DNA from: Alphaproteobacteria bacterium
Lineage (GTDB): Bacteria; Pseudomonadota; Alphaproteobacteria; Caulobacterales; Caulobacteraceae
Length of the DNA: 64,000 bases
Reading direction: 5' to 3'
Assembly: GCA_018821435.1 (NCBI GenBank)
Contig: JAHJME010000031.1
Span: forward strand, 148,172 to 212,171
Shown here: positions 1 to 8,171 of the stretch, piece by piece
Numbering within the stretch: position 1 is the first letter of the stretch
How the letters are laid out: each line of letters begins with the position of its first letter
Notes under the pieces: model-generated
The model's input: only the letters and a program-made list of their open reading frames with translations
Database searches by the model: none
Told to the model about the DNA's origin: nothing
Program-made: the position numbers and the translations under genes

Positions 1-1497
1 GATCTTGCCGTCCAGGTAGTCGAGGAACTCCTGCTTCTCGGCCGTCTGGCCCGGCTCCAGCTGGACCAGCAGGATCGGGCGCTCGTCCCACTTGGGATGC
101 ACCACGCCCAGGACGGCGCACAGCGCGGCCTTGGGGTGGCCGACGGCGATGTTCTCGACGTCGATGGAGCTGATCCATTCGCCGCCCGACTTAATTACGT
201 CCTTGGCCCGGTCGGTGATCTGCATCCAGCCGTCGGCGTCGATGGTCGAGACGTCGCCGGTGTCGAAGAAGCCTTCCTCGTCCAGGGCGCTGCCGGGCTC
301 GGAGCCATAGTAGGCGGAGGCGACCGTCGGGCCCTTGATCATCAGCTTGCCGAACGTCTTGCCGTCGTGCGGCAGGCGTTGGCCGGCGTCGTCCACCAGC
401 TTGAGGTCCAGGTTGCAGACCAGCCGGCCCTGCTTGAGCTTGTAGGGAAGCTGGCTCTCGAACGGCAGGGCGGCGACCTTGGGCGAGGGTATCGAGACGG
501 TGGCCAGCGGCGAGGTCTCGGTCATGCCCCAACCCTGGATCACGTCGACGTCGTAGTCGTCGCGCAGCGCGCGGATCAGGCTCTCCGGGCAGGCCGCGCC
601 GCCGACGGTGACCCGCCGCAAGGTGGTCAGCTTGCCGCCGGTGTCCTTCAGGTGGGTCAGCAGCATCTGCCAGATGGTGGGCACGCCGGCGGAATAGGTG
701 ACCCCTTCGGTCTCCATCAACTCGTGCAGCGAGGCGCCGTCCAGCTTCGCGCCGGGCAGAACCAGTTTCGCGCCCACCATCGGGGCCGAGTACATCACCC
801 CCCAGGCGTTGGCGTGGTACATCGGCACGATCAGCAGCACCGTGTCGCGCGCCGACAGGTTCAGCGCGTCCGGCTGCAAGGTCATCATCGCGTGCAGGTA
901 GTTCGACCGGTGGCCGTAAAGCACGCCCTTCGGATTGCCCGTCGTGCCGGACGTGTAGCAGAGCCCCGCCGCCAGGGTTTCGTCGAAGCCGCCCCAGGCG
1001 GTGTCGGCCGGACGCCCGCTCAGCCACGGCTCGTAGGCTTCGGCCGGGAAGGGCGTCGGCGGCGCCTCGTCGCTCATGAAGACCACCCGCTTGATCGTCG
1101 GGCATTGCGGCAGCAGCTCGGCCAGCAGCGGCGCACAGGCCGGGTCGGCGAACAGCACCGTGTCCTGGGCGTGGTTGGCGATATAGATGATCTGCTCGGG
1201 GAACAGCCGCGGGTTCAGGGTGTGCAGCACCGCGCCGATCCCGATGCAGCCGTACCAGACCTCCAGGTGTCGGTCCGAGTTCCAGCCCATGGTCGCGACC
1301 CGGTCGCCGGGCTTGATCCCCATCGCCAGCAGGCCGTGCGACACCTGCTTGGCCCGCCGATGCAGGTCGGCATAGGTGCTGCGGGTGACGGGCCCCTCGA
1401 CCGAGCGGGTCACGACCTCGCGGTCGCCATGCCAGCGGGCGGCGTGGTCGAGGATCTTGTCGAGGGTCAGCGACCAGTCCTGCATCAAGGCCTGCAT
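1..1497 (-). CDS. Acyl-CoA ligase (AMP-forming), 3' end cut by window edge
   Basis: Adenylate-forming ligase that would activate a fatty or aromatic acid to its CoA thioester. Reading the complementary strand gives 499 codons without a stop; the gene runs off the left edge. The start chosen is the ATG at 1497 (MQALMQDW); an in-frame ATG lies four codons later. The phosphate-binding motif YTSGTTGNPKGV is near residue 181. A C-terminal segment with TGDV and ITDRAKDVIKSGGEWIS is near residue 420, as in medium/long-chain fatty acyl-CoA ligases of about 540 residues. The last part, with the catalytic lysine of the C-terminal lid, lies outside the window. It is divergent from the hydrolase at 1600 across a 100-base spacer holding a palindromic site shared with other loci. 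The substrate cannot be read from sequence; a catabolic aromatic or side-chain acid is inferred from context. Confidence 0.9.
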   Translation of the reverse strand, partial: MQALMQDWSLTLDKILDHAARWHGDREVVTRSVEGPVTRSTYADLHRRAKQVSHGLLAMGIKPGDRVATMGWNSDRHLEVWYGCIGIGAVLHTLNPRLFPEQIIYIANHAQDTVLFADPACAPLLAELLPQCPTIKRVVFMSDEAPPTPFPAEAYEPWLSGRPADTAWGGFDETLAAGLCYTSGTTGNPKGVLYGHRSNYLHAMMTLQPDALNLSARDTVLLIVPMYHANAWGVMYSAPMVGAKLVLPGAKLDGASLHELMETEGVTYSAGVPTIWQMLLTHLKDTGGKLTTLRRVTVGGAACPESLIRALRDDYDVDVIQGWGMTETSPLATVSIPSPKVAALPFESQLPYKLKQGRLVCNLDLKLVDDAGQRLPHDGKTFGKLMIKGPTVASAYYGSEPGSALDEEGFFDTGDVSTIDADGWMQITDRAKDVIKSGGEWISSIDVENIAVGHPKAALCAVLGVVHPKWDERPILLVQLEPGQTAEKQEFLDYLDGKI

Positions 1498-1537
1498 CGG
1501 GCGGCTTACTCCGGTTGTCTCTGGATCGGTGATAATG

Positions 1538-1551
1538 ATTAGATTACGAAG
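1538..1551. promoter_or_regulatory. Candidate operator O1, shared catabolic-region palindrome
   Basis: The sequence ATTAG-ATTA-CGAAG followed by TAT lies in the 102-base gap between the divergent acyl-CoA ligase and alpha/beta hydrolase genes. It matches the half-site layout NTNAG-N4-CNAAG found also at 8096, 12998 and 31500. The spacing and AT-rich content fit MarR-family operators; assignment to a particular protein is inference. Confidence 0.5.
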
Positions 1552-1599
1552 TATCCATCGAGCCGCCAAGCGGCCAGACCATCCTAGGGGAGAGACGGC

Positions 1600-2733
1600 G
1601 TGATCGACGACAGTGACCTGCTAGCCAAGCTGGACCGGCAATTCCTGGGCTTTCCCTCGCCCACCTCGCCCAGGATCATGGCCGGCGGCCATCCCTGCCA
1701 GGGCATCTACACCACGCCGAAGGGGACGCGGCCGAAGGTCGCCTTCATCGCCACCCACTACAACGTCGACTTCTCCGAGCACTACCTCGCGCCTTACCTG
1801 GCCGCGCGCGGGTACGGCTTCCTGGGGTGGAACACGCGCTATCGCGGGGCCGAGGACCAGTTCCTGCTGGAGCACGCGGTCATCGACATCGGCGTGGGCG
1901 TGCGCTGGCTGAAGGAGCAGGCGGGCGTCGACACGGTCGTCATCCTCGGCAATTCCGGCGGCGGCTCGCTGATGGGCGCCTATCAGGCCGAGGCCATCGA
2001 GCCGACCCTGGGCGGCCTGCTCTCGGGCGCCGGCGTCGAGGCGCTGAACACCCTGCCGCAGGGCGACCTCTACATCTCGTTCAACGCCCACCAGGGCCGG
2101 CCGGAAGTGCTGACCGACTGGATGGACGCCTCGGTGGTCGACGAGTTCGATCCCGTCGCCACGGACGAGAGCCTGAACCCGTTCAACCCGGATAACGGCC
2201 CGGCCTATTCGCCCGAATTCATCACCCGCTATCGCGCCGCCCAGAAGGCCCGCAACCAGCGGATCACCGACTGGGCCAAGGCCGAGCTGGAGCGCCTCAA
2301 CGCCGCCGGCATTCCCGACAGGCTGTTCCCCCTGTTCCGCTGCTGGGGCGACCTGCGGATGATGGACGGGACGATCGATCCGTCCGAGCGCGAGACGCCG
2401 ATGTGCTATCGCGGCCATCCGGCGATCGCCAACCGCAGCCCCTCGATCGGCCGCGCCAACAACCTGAAGACCTGGCTGTCCATGTGGAGCCTGGAGACGT
2501 CCAAGTGCCGGGGCGTGGACCAGCTGGCCAAGTTCCGCATGCCGGCGCTGGTGGTCCAGGGCCTGGGCGACACCGGCGTCTTCCCGTCCGACGCCCAGAT
2601 CATCTTCGACAACCTGGGGACCGCGGACAAGCAGCTCCAGCTGATCAAGGGCGCGCACTACTTCGAGGACAGCCGCCAGGTCCGCGAGGCCGCCGCGAAC
2701 CTGGTCTGCGACTGGGTGGAAACGAAGCTCTAG
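1600..2733 (+). CDS. Alpha/beta hydrolase
   Basis: Alpha/beta-fold hydrolase of 377 residues, close in size to other single-domain esterase/lipase-like catabolic hydrolases. It starts with GTG at 1600, seven bases after an AGGGGAGA ribosome-binding site. The nucleophile elbow is G117-N118-S119-G120-G121, and a C-terminal GAHYFEDS segment supplies a likely catalytic histidine. There is no signal peptide, so it should be cytosolic. It lies divergent from the acyl-CoA ligase and its stop codon overlaps that of the convergent aldolase-like gene by four bases. The substrate is unknown; its location suggests ester or ring-cleavage product hydrolysis within the aromatic catabolic block. Confidence 0.8.
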   Translation: MIDDSDLLAKLDRQFLGFPSPTSPRIMAGGHPCQGIYTTPKGTRPKVAFIATHYNVDFSEHYLAPYLAARGYGFLGWNTRYRGAEDQFLLEHAVIDIGVGVRWLKEQAGVDTVVILGNSGGGSLMGAYQAEAIEPTLGGLLSGAGVEALNTLPQGDLYISFNAHQGRPEVLTDWMDASVVDEFDPVATDESLNPFNPDNGPAYSPEFITRYRAAQKARNQRITDWAKAELERLNAAGIPDRLFPLFRCWGDLRMMDGTIDPSERETPMCYRGHPAIANRSPSIGRANNLKTWLSMWSLETSKCRGVDQLAKFRMPALVVQGLGDTGVFPSDAQIIFDNLGTADKQLQLIKGAHYFEDSRQVREAAANLVCDWVETKL

Positions 2734-3518
2734 TCGCGGAAGCTGGGGTCCAGCCGGTCCAGCTTGCGCAGCAGGGCCGGCCAGGCCAGGCCTTCGGCTA
2801 GGCGCTTCATGCCCGGGGCGCCGGTCTGGCTCTCGACGCGGTCGGGCATGCCCTGCGGCGGCTCGTAGAGGCGGTCGCGGCCGACGGTGAGCATCAGCAC
2901 CTGGGCCTCGCACGCGCGTTCCAGATAGTACATGCGCAGGAACGCCTGGGCGACGGTCTCGCCCACGGTGAGCGTGCCGTGGTTTCGCAGGATCATCGCG
3001 TTCTTGGTCCCGAGGTCGGCGACCAGCCGCTGGCGCTCCTCCAGGTCCGTCGCGATGCCTTCGAAGTCATGATAGGCGAGGTCGTGGCGGGCGATCATCG
3101 CCGTCTGAGTGTGCGGCATCAGACCCTCGTCCATGGCCGACACGGCCTGGCCGTGCGGCGTATGCAGGTGCAGCACCGCGTGCGCGTCGTCGCGGCCCAT
3201 GTGGATCGCCGAGTGGATGACGAAGCCGGCCTTGTTCACCGGCTGGCGCGCTTCCATCACCCGGTTGCCGTCCATGTCGATCTTCACCAGCGACGAGGCG
3301 GTGATCTCCTCGAACATGTGGGTGTAGGGGTTGATCAGGAAGTGGTGCTCGGGGCCGGGGACCCGCGCCGACAGGTGGGTGAAGATCAGGTCGTCCCAGC
3401 CATAGAGGGCCACCAGCCGATAGGCGGCGGCTAGGTCGACGCGCAGGTCCCACTCCGCCTCCGACACCTGGTCCCGGACGGACGGCGACGGCATCGCGAT
3501 GGGGGTCATGTCGTTCAT
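2730..3518 (-). CDS. Class II aldolase/adducin family protein
   Basis: A 262-residue class II aldolase/adducin-domain protein, the fold of fuculose-phosphate aldolase and several decarboxylases. The start chosen is the ATG at 3518 (MNDMTPIA), nine bases after an AGGAG ribosome-binding site; an upstream in-frame ATG at 3587 has none and would add an Arg/Ser-rich leader. Metal-binding histidines are visible in the LHLHTPHG segment and in RNHG near the middle, as expected for a zinc-dependent member. Usual substrates are phosphorylated sugars or small hydroxy-ketones, but members in catabolic clusters act on aromatic breakdown products. It is divergently transcribed from the Crp/Fnr gene at 3604, which may regulate it. 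Confidence 0.85.
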   Translation of the reverse strand: MNDMTPIAMPSPSVRDQVSEAEWDLRVDLAAAYRLVALYGWDDLIFTHLSARVPGPEHHFLINPYTHMFEEITASSLVKIDMDGNRVMEARQPVNKAGFVIHSAIHMGRDDAHAVLHLHTPHGQAVSAMDEGLMPHTQTAMIARHDLAYHDFEGIATDLEERQRLVADLGTKNAMILRNHGTLTVGETVAQAFLRMYYLERACEAQVLMLTVGRDRLYEPPQGMPDRVESQTGAPGMKRLAEGLAWPALLRKLDRLDPSFRD

Positions 3519-3568
3519 GGCGGCTCTCCTGCTCGGCCCATGACGACTCCCACGCGGCGGGGCGGAAG

Positions 3569-3588
3569 ATTGTCGCCGATTTGACAAT
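3569..3588. promoter_or_regulatory. Inverted repeat between aldolase and Crp/Fnr genes
   Basis: ATTGTC-N8-GACAAT, perfect 6-base arms, sits in the 85-base gap between two divergent genes, one of which encodes a Crp/Fnr regulator. A palindrome here could be its own binding site. The right arm overlaps a TTGACA that resembles a -35 box, but no convincing -10 follows. Confidence 0.4.
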
Positions 3589-3603
3589 TGGTAGTCGGCG
3601 GCG

Positions 3604-4284
3604 ATGGTGGCGGCGATGGAGCCCCGCCACAGCGATCCCTGGTTCTCAGGTCTGGACCCGACGCGACGCGCGGCGCTGCTGGCGCGAGCCCGGGCCAGCC
3701 GCGCGCCAGTGGGGTCTCGCGTGTACGGGATCGGCGATCCGCCGGATGGGCTCTGGTCGGTGGACGAGGGCGAGGTGCGGCTGATGTCCTACCCGGCGCT
3801 GGGAATGGAATCCGTTAGCCTGATCCTGGGGCCGGGGGCCTGGTTCGGCGAGCTGTCGGTGATCGATGGCGGCCCGCGCCCGCATGACGCGGTGGTCGCC
3901 AAGCCGGCCCGGCTGCTGCATGTGCCGCTGGCCGCGATCGAACAGGCGGCCCAGCAGTATCCGCTGCTTTACCGCGACCTCGGGACCCTGATCTGTGTGC
4001 GGCAGCGCTCGGCGCTCAGCTTCATGGGGCACAGCATCGCCCAGCCGATCTCGGTGCGGTTGGCCCGCACGCTGGCGGGCGCGGCGCGGGCGTCCGGCGG
4101 ACCGGAGCTGCAGGTGCGTCAGGAGGACCTGGCCGCCATGATCGGCGTGTCGCGCCAGACGGTGAACCGGGAGCTGAAGGTGCTGGCGCGGGCCGGAGCC
4201 GTGGCGCTGGCCTACGGCCGCATCACCATCCTCGACGTGCAACGCCTCCGGCGCGGCGGCCCAATTGTTCAAGCGCCGCCTTAG
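3604..4284 (+). CDS. Crp/Fnr family transcriptional regulator
   Basis: A 226-residue DNA-binding regulator. Residues about 10-130 form a cyclic-nucleotide-binding-type beta barrel (LILGPGAWFGELSVIDGG) and the C-terminal part has the winged helix (RQEDLAAMIGVSRQTVNREL). FNR-type cysteines for an iron-sulfur cluster are absent apart from one in the dimer helix, so an oxygen-sensing cluster is unlikely. ATG starts occur at 3604 and 3616 (MEPRHS); neither has a strong ribosome-binding site, so the start is uncertain. It is divergent from the class II aldolase-like gene and followed, with no gap, by the epoxide-hydrolase-like gene. The effector is unknown. Confidence 0.88.
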   Translation: MVAAMEPRHSDPWFSGLDPTRRAALLARARASRAPVGSRVYGIGDPPDGLWSVDEGEVRLMSYPALGMESVSLILGPGAWFGELSVIDGGPRPHDAVVAKPARLLHVPLAAIEQAAQQYPLLYRDLGTLICVRQRSALSFMGHSIAQPISVRLARTLAGAARASGGPELQVRQEDLAAMIGVSRQTVNRELKVLARAGAVALAYGRITILDVQRLRRGGPIVQAPP

Positions 4285-4327
4285 AGGATGGCGTAACGTC
4301 GCCTGGTCGACGTCCGGAGCCAGAGTC

Positions 4328-5248
4328 ATGCCACGCCTGTTTACCCTCGTGCTCGCGCTGATGGCGCTGGCCAGCCCGGCCTTGGCCGGCGCGTTCGATT
4401 TCCCGACCGGGTTCACCACCCGCGAGATCGCCTCGAACGGCACGACCATCCATGTCCGCGTGGGCGGCAAGGGGCCGGCGGTGCTGCTGCTGCACGGCTA
4501 CGGCGAGACCGGCGACATGTGGGTGGCGATGGCGGCCGATCTGGCGCGCGACCACACGGTCGTGGTCCCCGACCTGCGCGGGATGGGCCTCTCGGCCAAG
4601 CCGGCCACCGGTTACAGCAAGGTGCTGCAGGCGGCCGACATGGCCGGGGTGCTCGACACCCTGAAGATCCAGAAGGCCGATGTGGTCGCCCACGACATCG
4701 GCAACATGGTCGCCTACGCCCTTTCCGCCCGCTATCCGGGCCGGGTCACCAGGCTGGTGCTGATCGATGCGCCGGTTCCGGGGATCGGGCCGTGGGAAGA
4801 GGTGCTGAAGAACCCGCTGCTATGGCACTTCCGCTTCGGCGGCCCGGACATGGAGCGCCTGGTAGCCGGCCGCGAGCGCATCTACCTGGACCGCTTCTGG
4901 AACGAATTCTCCGCCACCCCGGCCCGCTTCACCGAAGGGGCCCGCGTCCACTACGCCAAGCTCTACGCCCAGCCCGGCGCCATGCATGCCGGCTTCTCTC
5001 AGTTCGCGGCCTTCGATCAGGACGCCATCGACAACCGCGCCTTCCTGGCGACCAACGGCCTGCTGCACATGCCTGTCCTGGCCCTGGGCGGCGAGAAGTC
5101 GTTCGGCCCGATGATGGCGACCGTGATGCGCGCCGGCGCGACCAACGTCACCGAGGGCATCGTCCCCGACTCCGGCCACTGGATCATGGAAGAGAACCCG
5201 GCCGCCACCGTGAAGCTGGTCCGCGCGTTCCTGGACAAGCCGCTCTAG
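4328..5248 (+). CDS. Exported epoxide hydrolase-like alpha/beta hydrolase
   Basis: Alpha/beta hydrolase of 306 residues with an N-terminal signal peptide (MPRLFTLVLALMALASPALA), pointing to the periplasm. The oxyanion-hole motif HGYGE is at residue 56. The nucleophile elbow is H122-D123-I-G-N, so the nucleophile is aspartate as in epoxide hydrolases and haloacid/haloalkane dehalogenases, not serine. The catalytic base is H284 in PDSGHW. The start at ATG 4328 is preferred because it gives a clean signal peptide; the longer reading from 4265 would overlap the upstream regulator. It may share transcripts with the Crp/Fnr gene. The epoxide or halide substrate cannot be deduced. Confidence 0.85.
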   Translation: MPRLFTLVLALMALASPALAGAFDFPTGFTTREIASNGTTIHVRVGGKGPAVLLLHGYGETGDMWVAMAADLARDHTVVVPDLRGMGLSAKPATGYSKVLQAADMAGVLDTLKIQKADVVAHDIGNMVAYALSARYPGRVTRLVLIDAPVPGIGPWEEVLKNPLLWHFRFGGPDMERLVAGRERIYLDRFWNEFSATPARFTEGARVHYAKLYAQPGAMHAGFSQFAAFDQDAIDNRAFLATNGLLHMPVLALGGEKSFGPMMATVMRAGATNVTEGIVPDSGHWIMEENPAATVKLVRAFLDKPL

Positions 5249-5275
5249 CGCCGCGTGGCGCCTCGAGGCGTGGGT

Positions 5276-6082
5276 CTAGCGTATGGCCCACAACGCGCGG
5301 ACCCGCGCGCCCGCGATCGCCGGCGGCGCGTTCAGAATCGCTTCCGCCTGGGCGAGATAGAAGTCGCACATGACGCGATGCTCCAGCTCCGACCGCGAGC
5401 CGCGCTGTTCCTGCAGCACGCGAATGACCACGTCCTGCTCGGCATCGTTCAGCTTGCTGAGCGCAGGCTGGCTGAGGGCGGCCAGATCGTCCGTCGACAT
5501 CGCTGAAGCCGGCGGCGCCGGCTTGGTGGCGGTCTGCGTCAGGAGCAGGCGCGTCGTTGCCACATCCAGGGCCGCCAACTCCGGCGTCATCACCATCGCC
5601 AGATCCTCCGCACGTCCCGCGCCATCCAGGAATGCCGAGCACGCGGCTGCGCTGAACGCCCGGAGGGCACGGCCCTCCGCATGCGCGACGATATACATTT
5701 GCCGGCTGGTCTCGGCGTTTGCCTTCGGCCGTTGCCGCTCGGCGACGTCGCCTATCACCTGATCGGTCGCCGCCTTGATATCCGACAGCTTCGCGGATGA
5801 AGACAGCGCTGCGACCTGCCGCTCGAGTCGCGCATAGTCCGTGGGGTAATAGGTCTTCAGCAATTCGACGTCCGGCCTGCTGTCGAGTGCGGCCATGATA
5901 TCGGCCGCTGGAATCGGATCGGCGGCCCGGACCATCCCGATAGTCACCAGCGCGAACCCTACGGGAAACGCCATCAGCCATCCCGGCCGACGCCCCGTGC
6001 GTCGTGCAATCAGCGTCGAGACGACCCCGCCCATTGCGCCGCCAACGGCCCCGGCGATCACCGCCGTCATGATCGAACTCAT
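5276..6082 (-). CDS. Uncharacterised membrane-anchored protein
   Basis: A 268-residue protein I do not recognise. It starts with ATG at 6082, seven bases after GGAG, and opens with a glycine-rich hydrophobic segment (residues 4-22) and a second one (residues 36-52), followed by a soluble, mainly helical domain. That domain contains two cysteines and no evident catalytic motif. The layout suggests an inner-membrane protein with a periplasmic helical domain. It stands alone between convergent or unrelated genes, and its composition is a little less GC-biased than its neighbours (more Ser, Thr, Ile), consistent with a species-specific gene. No function is assigned. Confidence 0.65.
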   Translation of the reverse strand: MSSIMTAVIAGAVGGAMGGVVSTLIARRTGRRPGWLMAFPVGFALVTIGMVRAADPIPAADIMAALDSRPDVELLKTYYPTDYARLERQVAALSSSAKLSDIKAATDQVIGDVAERQRPKANAETSRQMYIVAHAEGRALRAFSAAACSAFLDGAGRAEDLAMVMTPELAALDVATTRLLLTQTATKPAPPASAMSTDDLAALSQPALSKLNDAEQDVVIRVLQEQRGSRSELEHRVMCDFYLAQAEAILNAPPAIAGARVRALWAIR

Positions 6083-6241
6083 CGCCCTCTCCAAAGCAAA
6101 GCTTGGACAGCATATGTTCCCTAAATGTTCTTAGCAACTCCTGCGTGTCTCGATATCCTGAACATCGGCTGGGTACGCGCGAACCCCTGAGCGTCGCTCC
6201 GGCTCGACCTCGCTTGCGATAAATGGAGCCGGGGCTGACCC

Positions 6242-6709
6242 CTAAGCGTCGTTCGCCACATCCGCCGGGGTGAAGGTCACCGGCGGGCCCCAGTCTTCCG
6301 CGAGCAGGTGGGCGGCTTTCAGGAACTGGGCCTTGCCCAGTCGGCGCGCCAGTTCCTCGCCCATGAAGATCATCGAGCGCTGGGCATCGACGCGCATCGT
6401 CTCGCCCATCTTAGTCGGGGCGACGATCTTGACCCGGCCATTGGTCGGGTCGTCCACCAGCTGGACGATGTCCATGGCGATCATCTGGTTGATGGTGGCG
6501 TGGATGGCCTGGCGGCTGACGCCCATGTTGCGGGCGATGTCGGAGGGGCGGCGCACGCCCAGCACCAGGTTGGCCATCACCATCGACTGCGGCCGGGTGA
6601 CCACGGGCCAGCCGCGGGCCTGGAGGTAGTTCTGCAGGCCCTCGTCGAACCAGTAGAAGCCGCGCAGCAGCGACAGCAGCAGGTGCCTGACATCGTCCTC
6701 CGCCGTCAC
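6242..6709 (-). CDS. MarR family transcriptional regulator
   Basis: A 155-residue winged-helix regulator, normal length for MarR proteins. The DNA-binding helix-turn-helix is in PSDIARNMGVSRQAIHATINQM (residues about 56-77), followed by the wing (VDDPTNGRVKIV). Flanking helices would form the dimer interface. MarR proteins usually repress neighbouring catabolic or efflux genes until an aromatic acid or its CoA ester binds. It lies just downstream of the Rieske oxygenase gene on the same strand, 80 bases away, and could be cotranscribed with it. Together with the second MarR at 10327 it is a candidate reader of the palindrome shared by four promoters in this region. Confidence 0.88.
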   Translation of the reverse strand: MTAEDDVRHLLLSLLRGFYWFDEGLQNYLQARGWPVVTRPQSMVMANLVLGVRRPSDIARNMGVSRQAIHATINQMIAMDIVQLVDDPTNGRVKIVAPTKMGETMRVDAQRSMIFMGEELARRLGKAQFLKAAHLLAEDWGPPVTFTPADVANDA

Positions 6710-6789
6710 GCCCTCAACGCCTCCCGAAACCCACGAAACTCAAGTGAGGCGGTTCCGGCGGATTGTCAAAGAGATGGACGGTTGGGGCG

Positions 6790-8064
6790 CTACTCCGCCG
6801 CCGCCTTCTGGGCGTGGCGGGTGGTGTAGGTGCGCCAGTCCGCGGCGCGCGAGACGACGCCCTCGAAGGACGCCAGGTCGACCATCCGTGACCCGCTGTC
6901 CGTGCCGATCGCCGGCTCGCCGGCGGCGCAGGCCTTGGCGGCGGCCACCATCTGGCGGCGGAACTGGATGATCGCCACGTCGGAGGAGCCCAGGTGGTCC
7001 TCGGTGCGGTCGGCGATGGGGCCCATGCTTTCCCACATCGCCATGTCCTGGCTGGGGATGCCCTCGATGCCGGTGAAGTCGCCGGCCTTCATGGCGGCGC
7101 GGTCCTGCAGGAAGTTGTTGGCCAGGTTCCGCTTCTTGGTGAAGTCGGCCTCCAGGTCCGGCCCGACCTCGGCGGCGCAGAACTTGCGCCAGGCGTCCTG
7201 GCCGATGCCCTTGGTCTCGTGCCAGGCGACCCAGTAGAACATGCAGTTCACGTCATCGATCGGCACCAGCATCTGGGCTAGGTTGTACTGGTCGTTGGGC
7301 GGGATCAACACCGTGAAGGGGGCGATGAACACCGTGGTGCGGATATAGGCATGGGTCTCCGGATCGCGGATCGGCCGGCGGATCGCGGCGTAGTGGAAAC
7401 CGTAGTCCGTGGCCTCGACCTCCAGCTTCGGCGCCTTGTCGTTGGACGGGCGCAGCCAGGCTGTCTCGGTGGCCGTCGAGCCCTCGACCTCGGCGGTCGG
7501 CATGTTGGTGGAGTGCAGGCTGGACGAGTGGGCGCTGTCGATCGAGCCCTCCAGCACCTGGGCCCAGTTGCAGGCCGCGTGCATCTTCACGATGGAGGTC
7601 TTGGTGGTGGGCGAGGGCGCCCAGGCCGGCGCCTGGAACGGACGCACGTTCTCCACGTCGCCCATCCAGACCCAGACGAAGCCGCCAGCCTCCTGCGCCG
7701 GATAGGCGCGGGCCTTGAGGTTGCGCATGCGGCTGTCGGCCGGCTCGGACGCCATCTCCTGGATCTCGCCGTCCACGCCGAACTTCCAGCCGTGGTAGAG
7801 GCAACGCAGGCCGCAGTTCTCGTTACGCCCGAAGACCAGGGACGCGCCGCGGTGCGGACACTTCTCGTCCAGCACGCCCACCCGGCCCTTGGTGTCGCGG
7901 AACACCACCAGGTCCACGCCCAGCAGGCGCGCGCGCACCGGCGCGCCGTCCGCCTCGGCCACTTCCTCGGTCATGCAGGCCGGCAGCCAGTGCTGGCGCA
8001 TGACCTGGCCCATGGCCGCATCGCCCTCGACGCGGCAGAGCAGTTCGTTGTCGGCAGGTCTCAT
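6790..8064 (-). CDS. Rieske non-heme iron oxygenase, phthalate 4,5-dioxygenase-like
   Basis: Large (oxygenase) subunit of a Rieske aromatic-ring oxygenase, 424 residues, within the size range of phthalate dioxygenase/vanillate demethylase-type alpha-only enzymes. The [2Fe-2S] ligands are C69-P-H71 and C88-L-Y-H91; the mononuclear iron ligands are D176/H179/H184 in GSIDSAHSSSLHS. Start is ATG at 8064; the coding frame stays open further upstream but without a sensible start. It is divergent from a Gfo/Idh/MocA dehydrogenase and a 4,5-dihydroxyphthalate decarboxylase-like gene, the order expected for phthalate ring hydroxylation. O-demethylation or hydroxylation of another aromatic acid is an alternative. 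No dedicated reductase is adjacent. Confidence 0.9.
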   Translation of the reverse strand: MRPADNELLCRVEGDAAMGQVMRQHWLPACMTEEVAEADGAPVRARLLGVDLVVFRDTKGRVGVLDEKCPHRGASLVFGRNENCGLRCLYHGWKFGVDGEIQEMASEPADSRMRNLKARAYPAQEAGGFVWVWMGDVENVRPFQAPAWAPSPTTKTSIVKMHAACNWAQVLEGSIDSAHSSSLHSTNMPTAEVEGSTATETAWLRPSNDKAPKLEVEATDYGFHYAAIRRPIRDPETHAYIRTTVFIAPFTVLIPPNDQYNLAQMLVPIDDVNCMFYWVAWHETKGIGQDAWRKFCAAEVGPDLEADFTKKRNLANNFLQDRAAMKAGDFTGIEGIPSQDMAMWESMGPIADRTEDHLGSSDVAIIQFRRQMVAAAKACAAGEPAIGTDSGSRMVDLASFEGVVSRAADWRTYTTRHAQKAAAE

Positions 8065-8095
8065 CGGCGAGCGGTCCAGCGATGGCGTTGCAAAA

Positions 8096-8109
8096 CTTAG
8101 ATAGCGAAG
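8096..8109. promoter_or_regulatory. Candidate operator O2, shared catabolic-region palindrome
   Basis: CTTAG-ATAG-CGAAG followed by TAT lies between the divergent Rieske oxygenase (start 8064) and dehydrogenase (start 8172) genes. It is the best-placed copy of the NTNAG-N4-CNAAG palindrome, able to control both directions. A wider imperfect symmetry runs from 8095 to 8119 (ACTTAG ... TTAGGT). Confidence 0.55.
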
Positions 8110-8171
8110 TATTTTAGGTCTGAAAGTGCGCGCGAGTCCAGTGCGGCGCTTGGGGGAAGGTATCCGACCGC

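Noticed and set aside
97..1542. Long open reading frame on the plus strand across the acyl-CoA ligase gene
   Set aside because: Its translation is Gly/Arg/Val/Gln-rich without domains, and the opposite strand encodes an intact ligase with motif YTSGTTGNPKG. It is a high-GC shadow frame.
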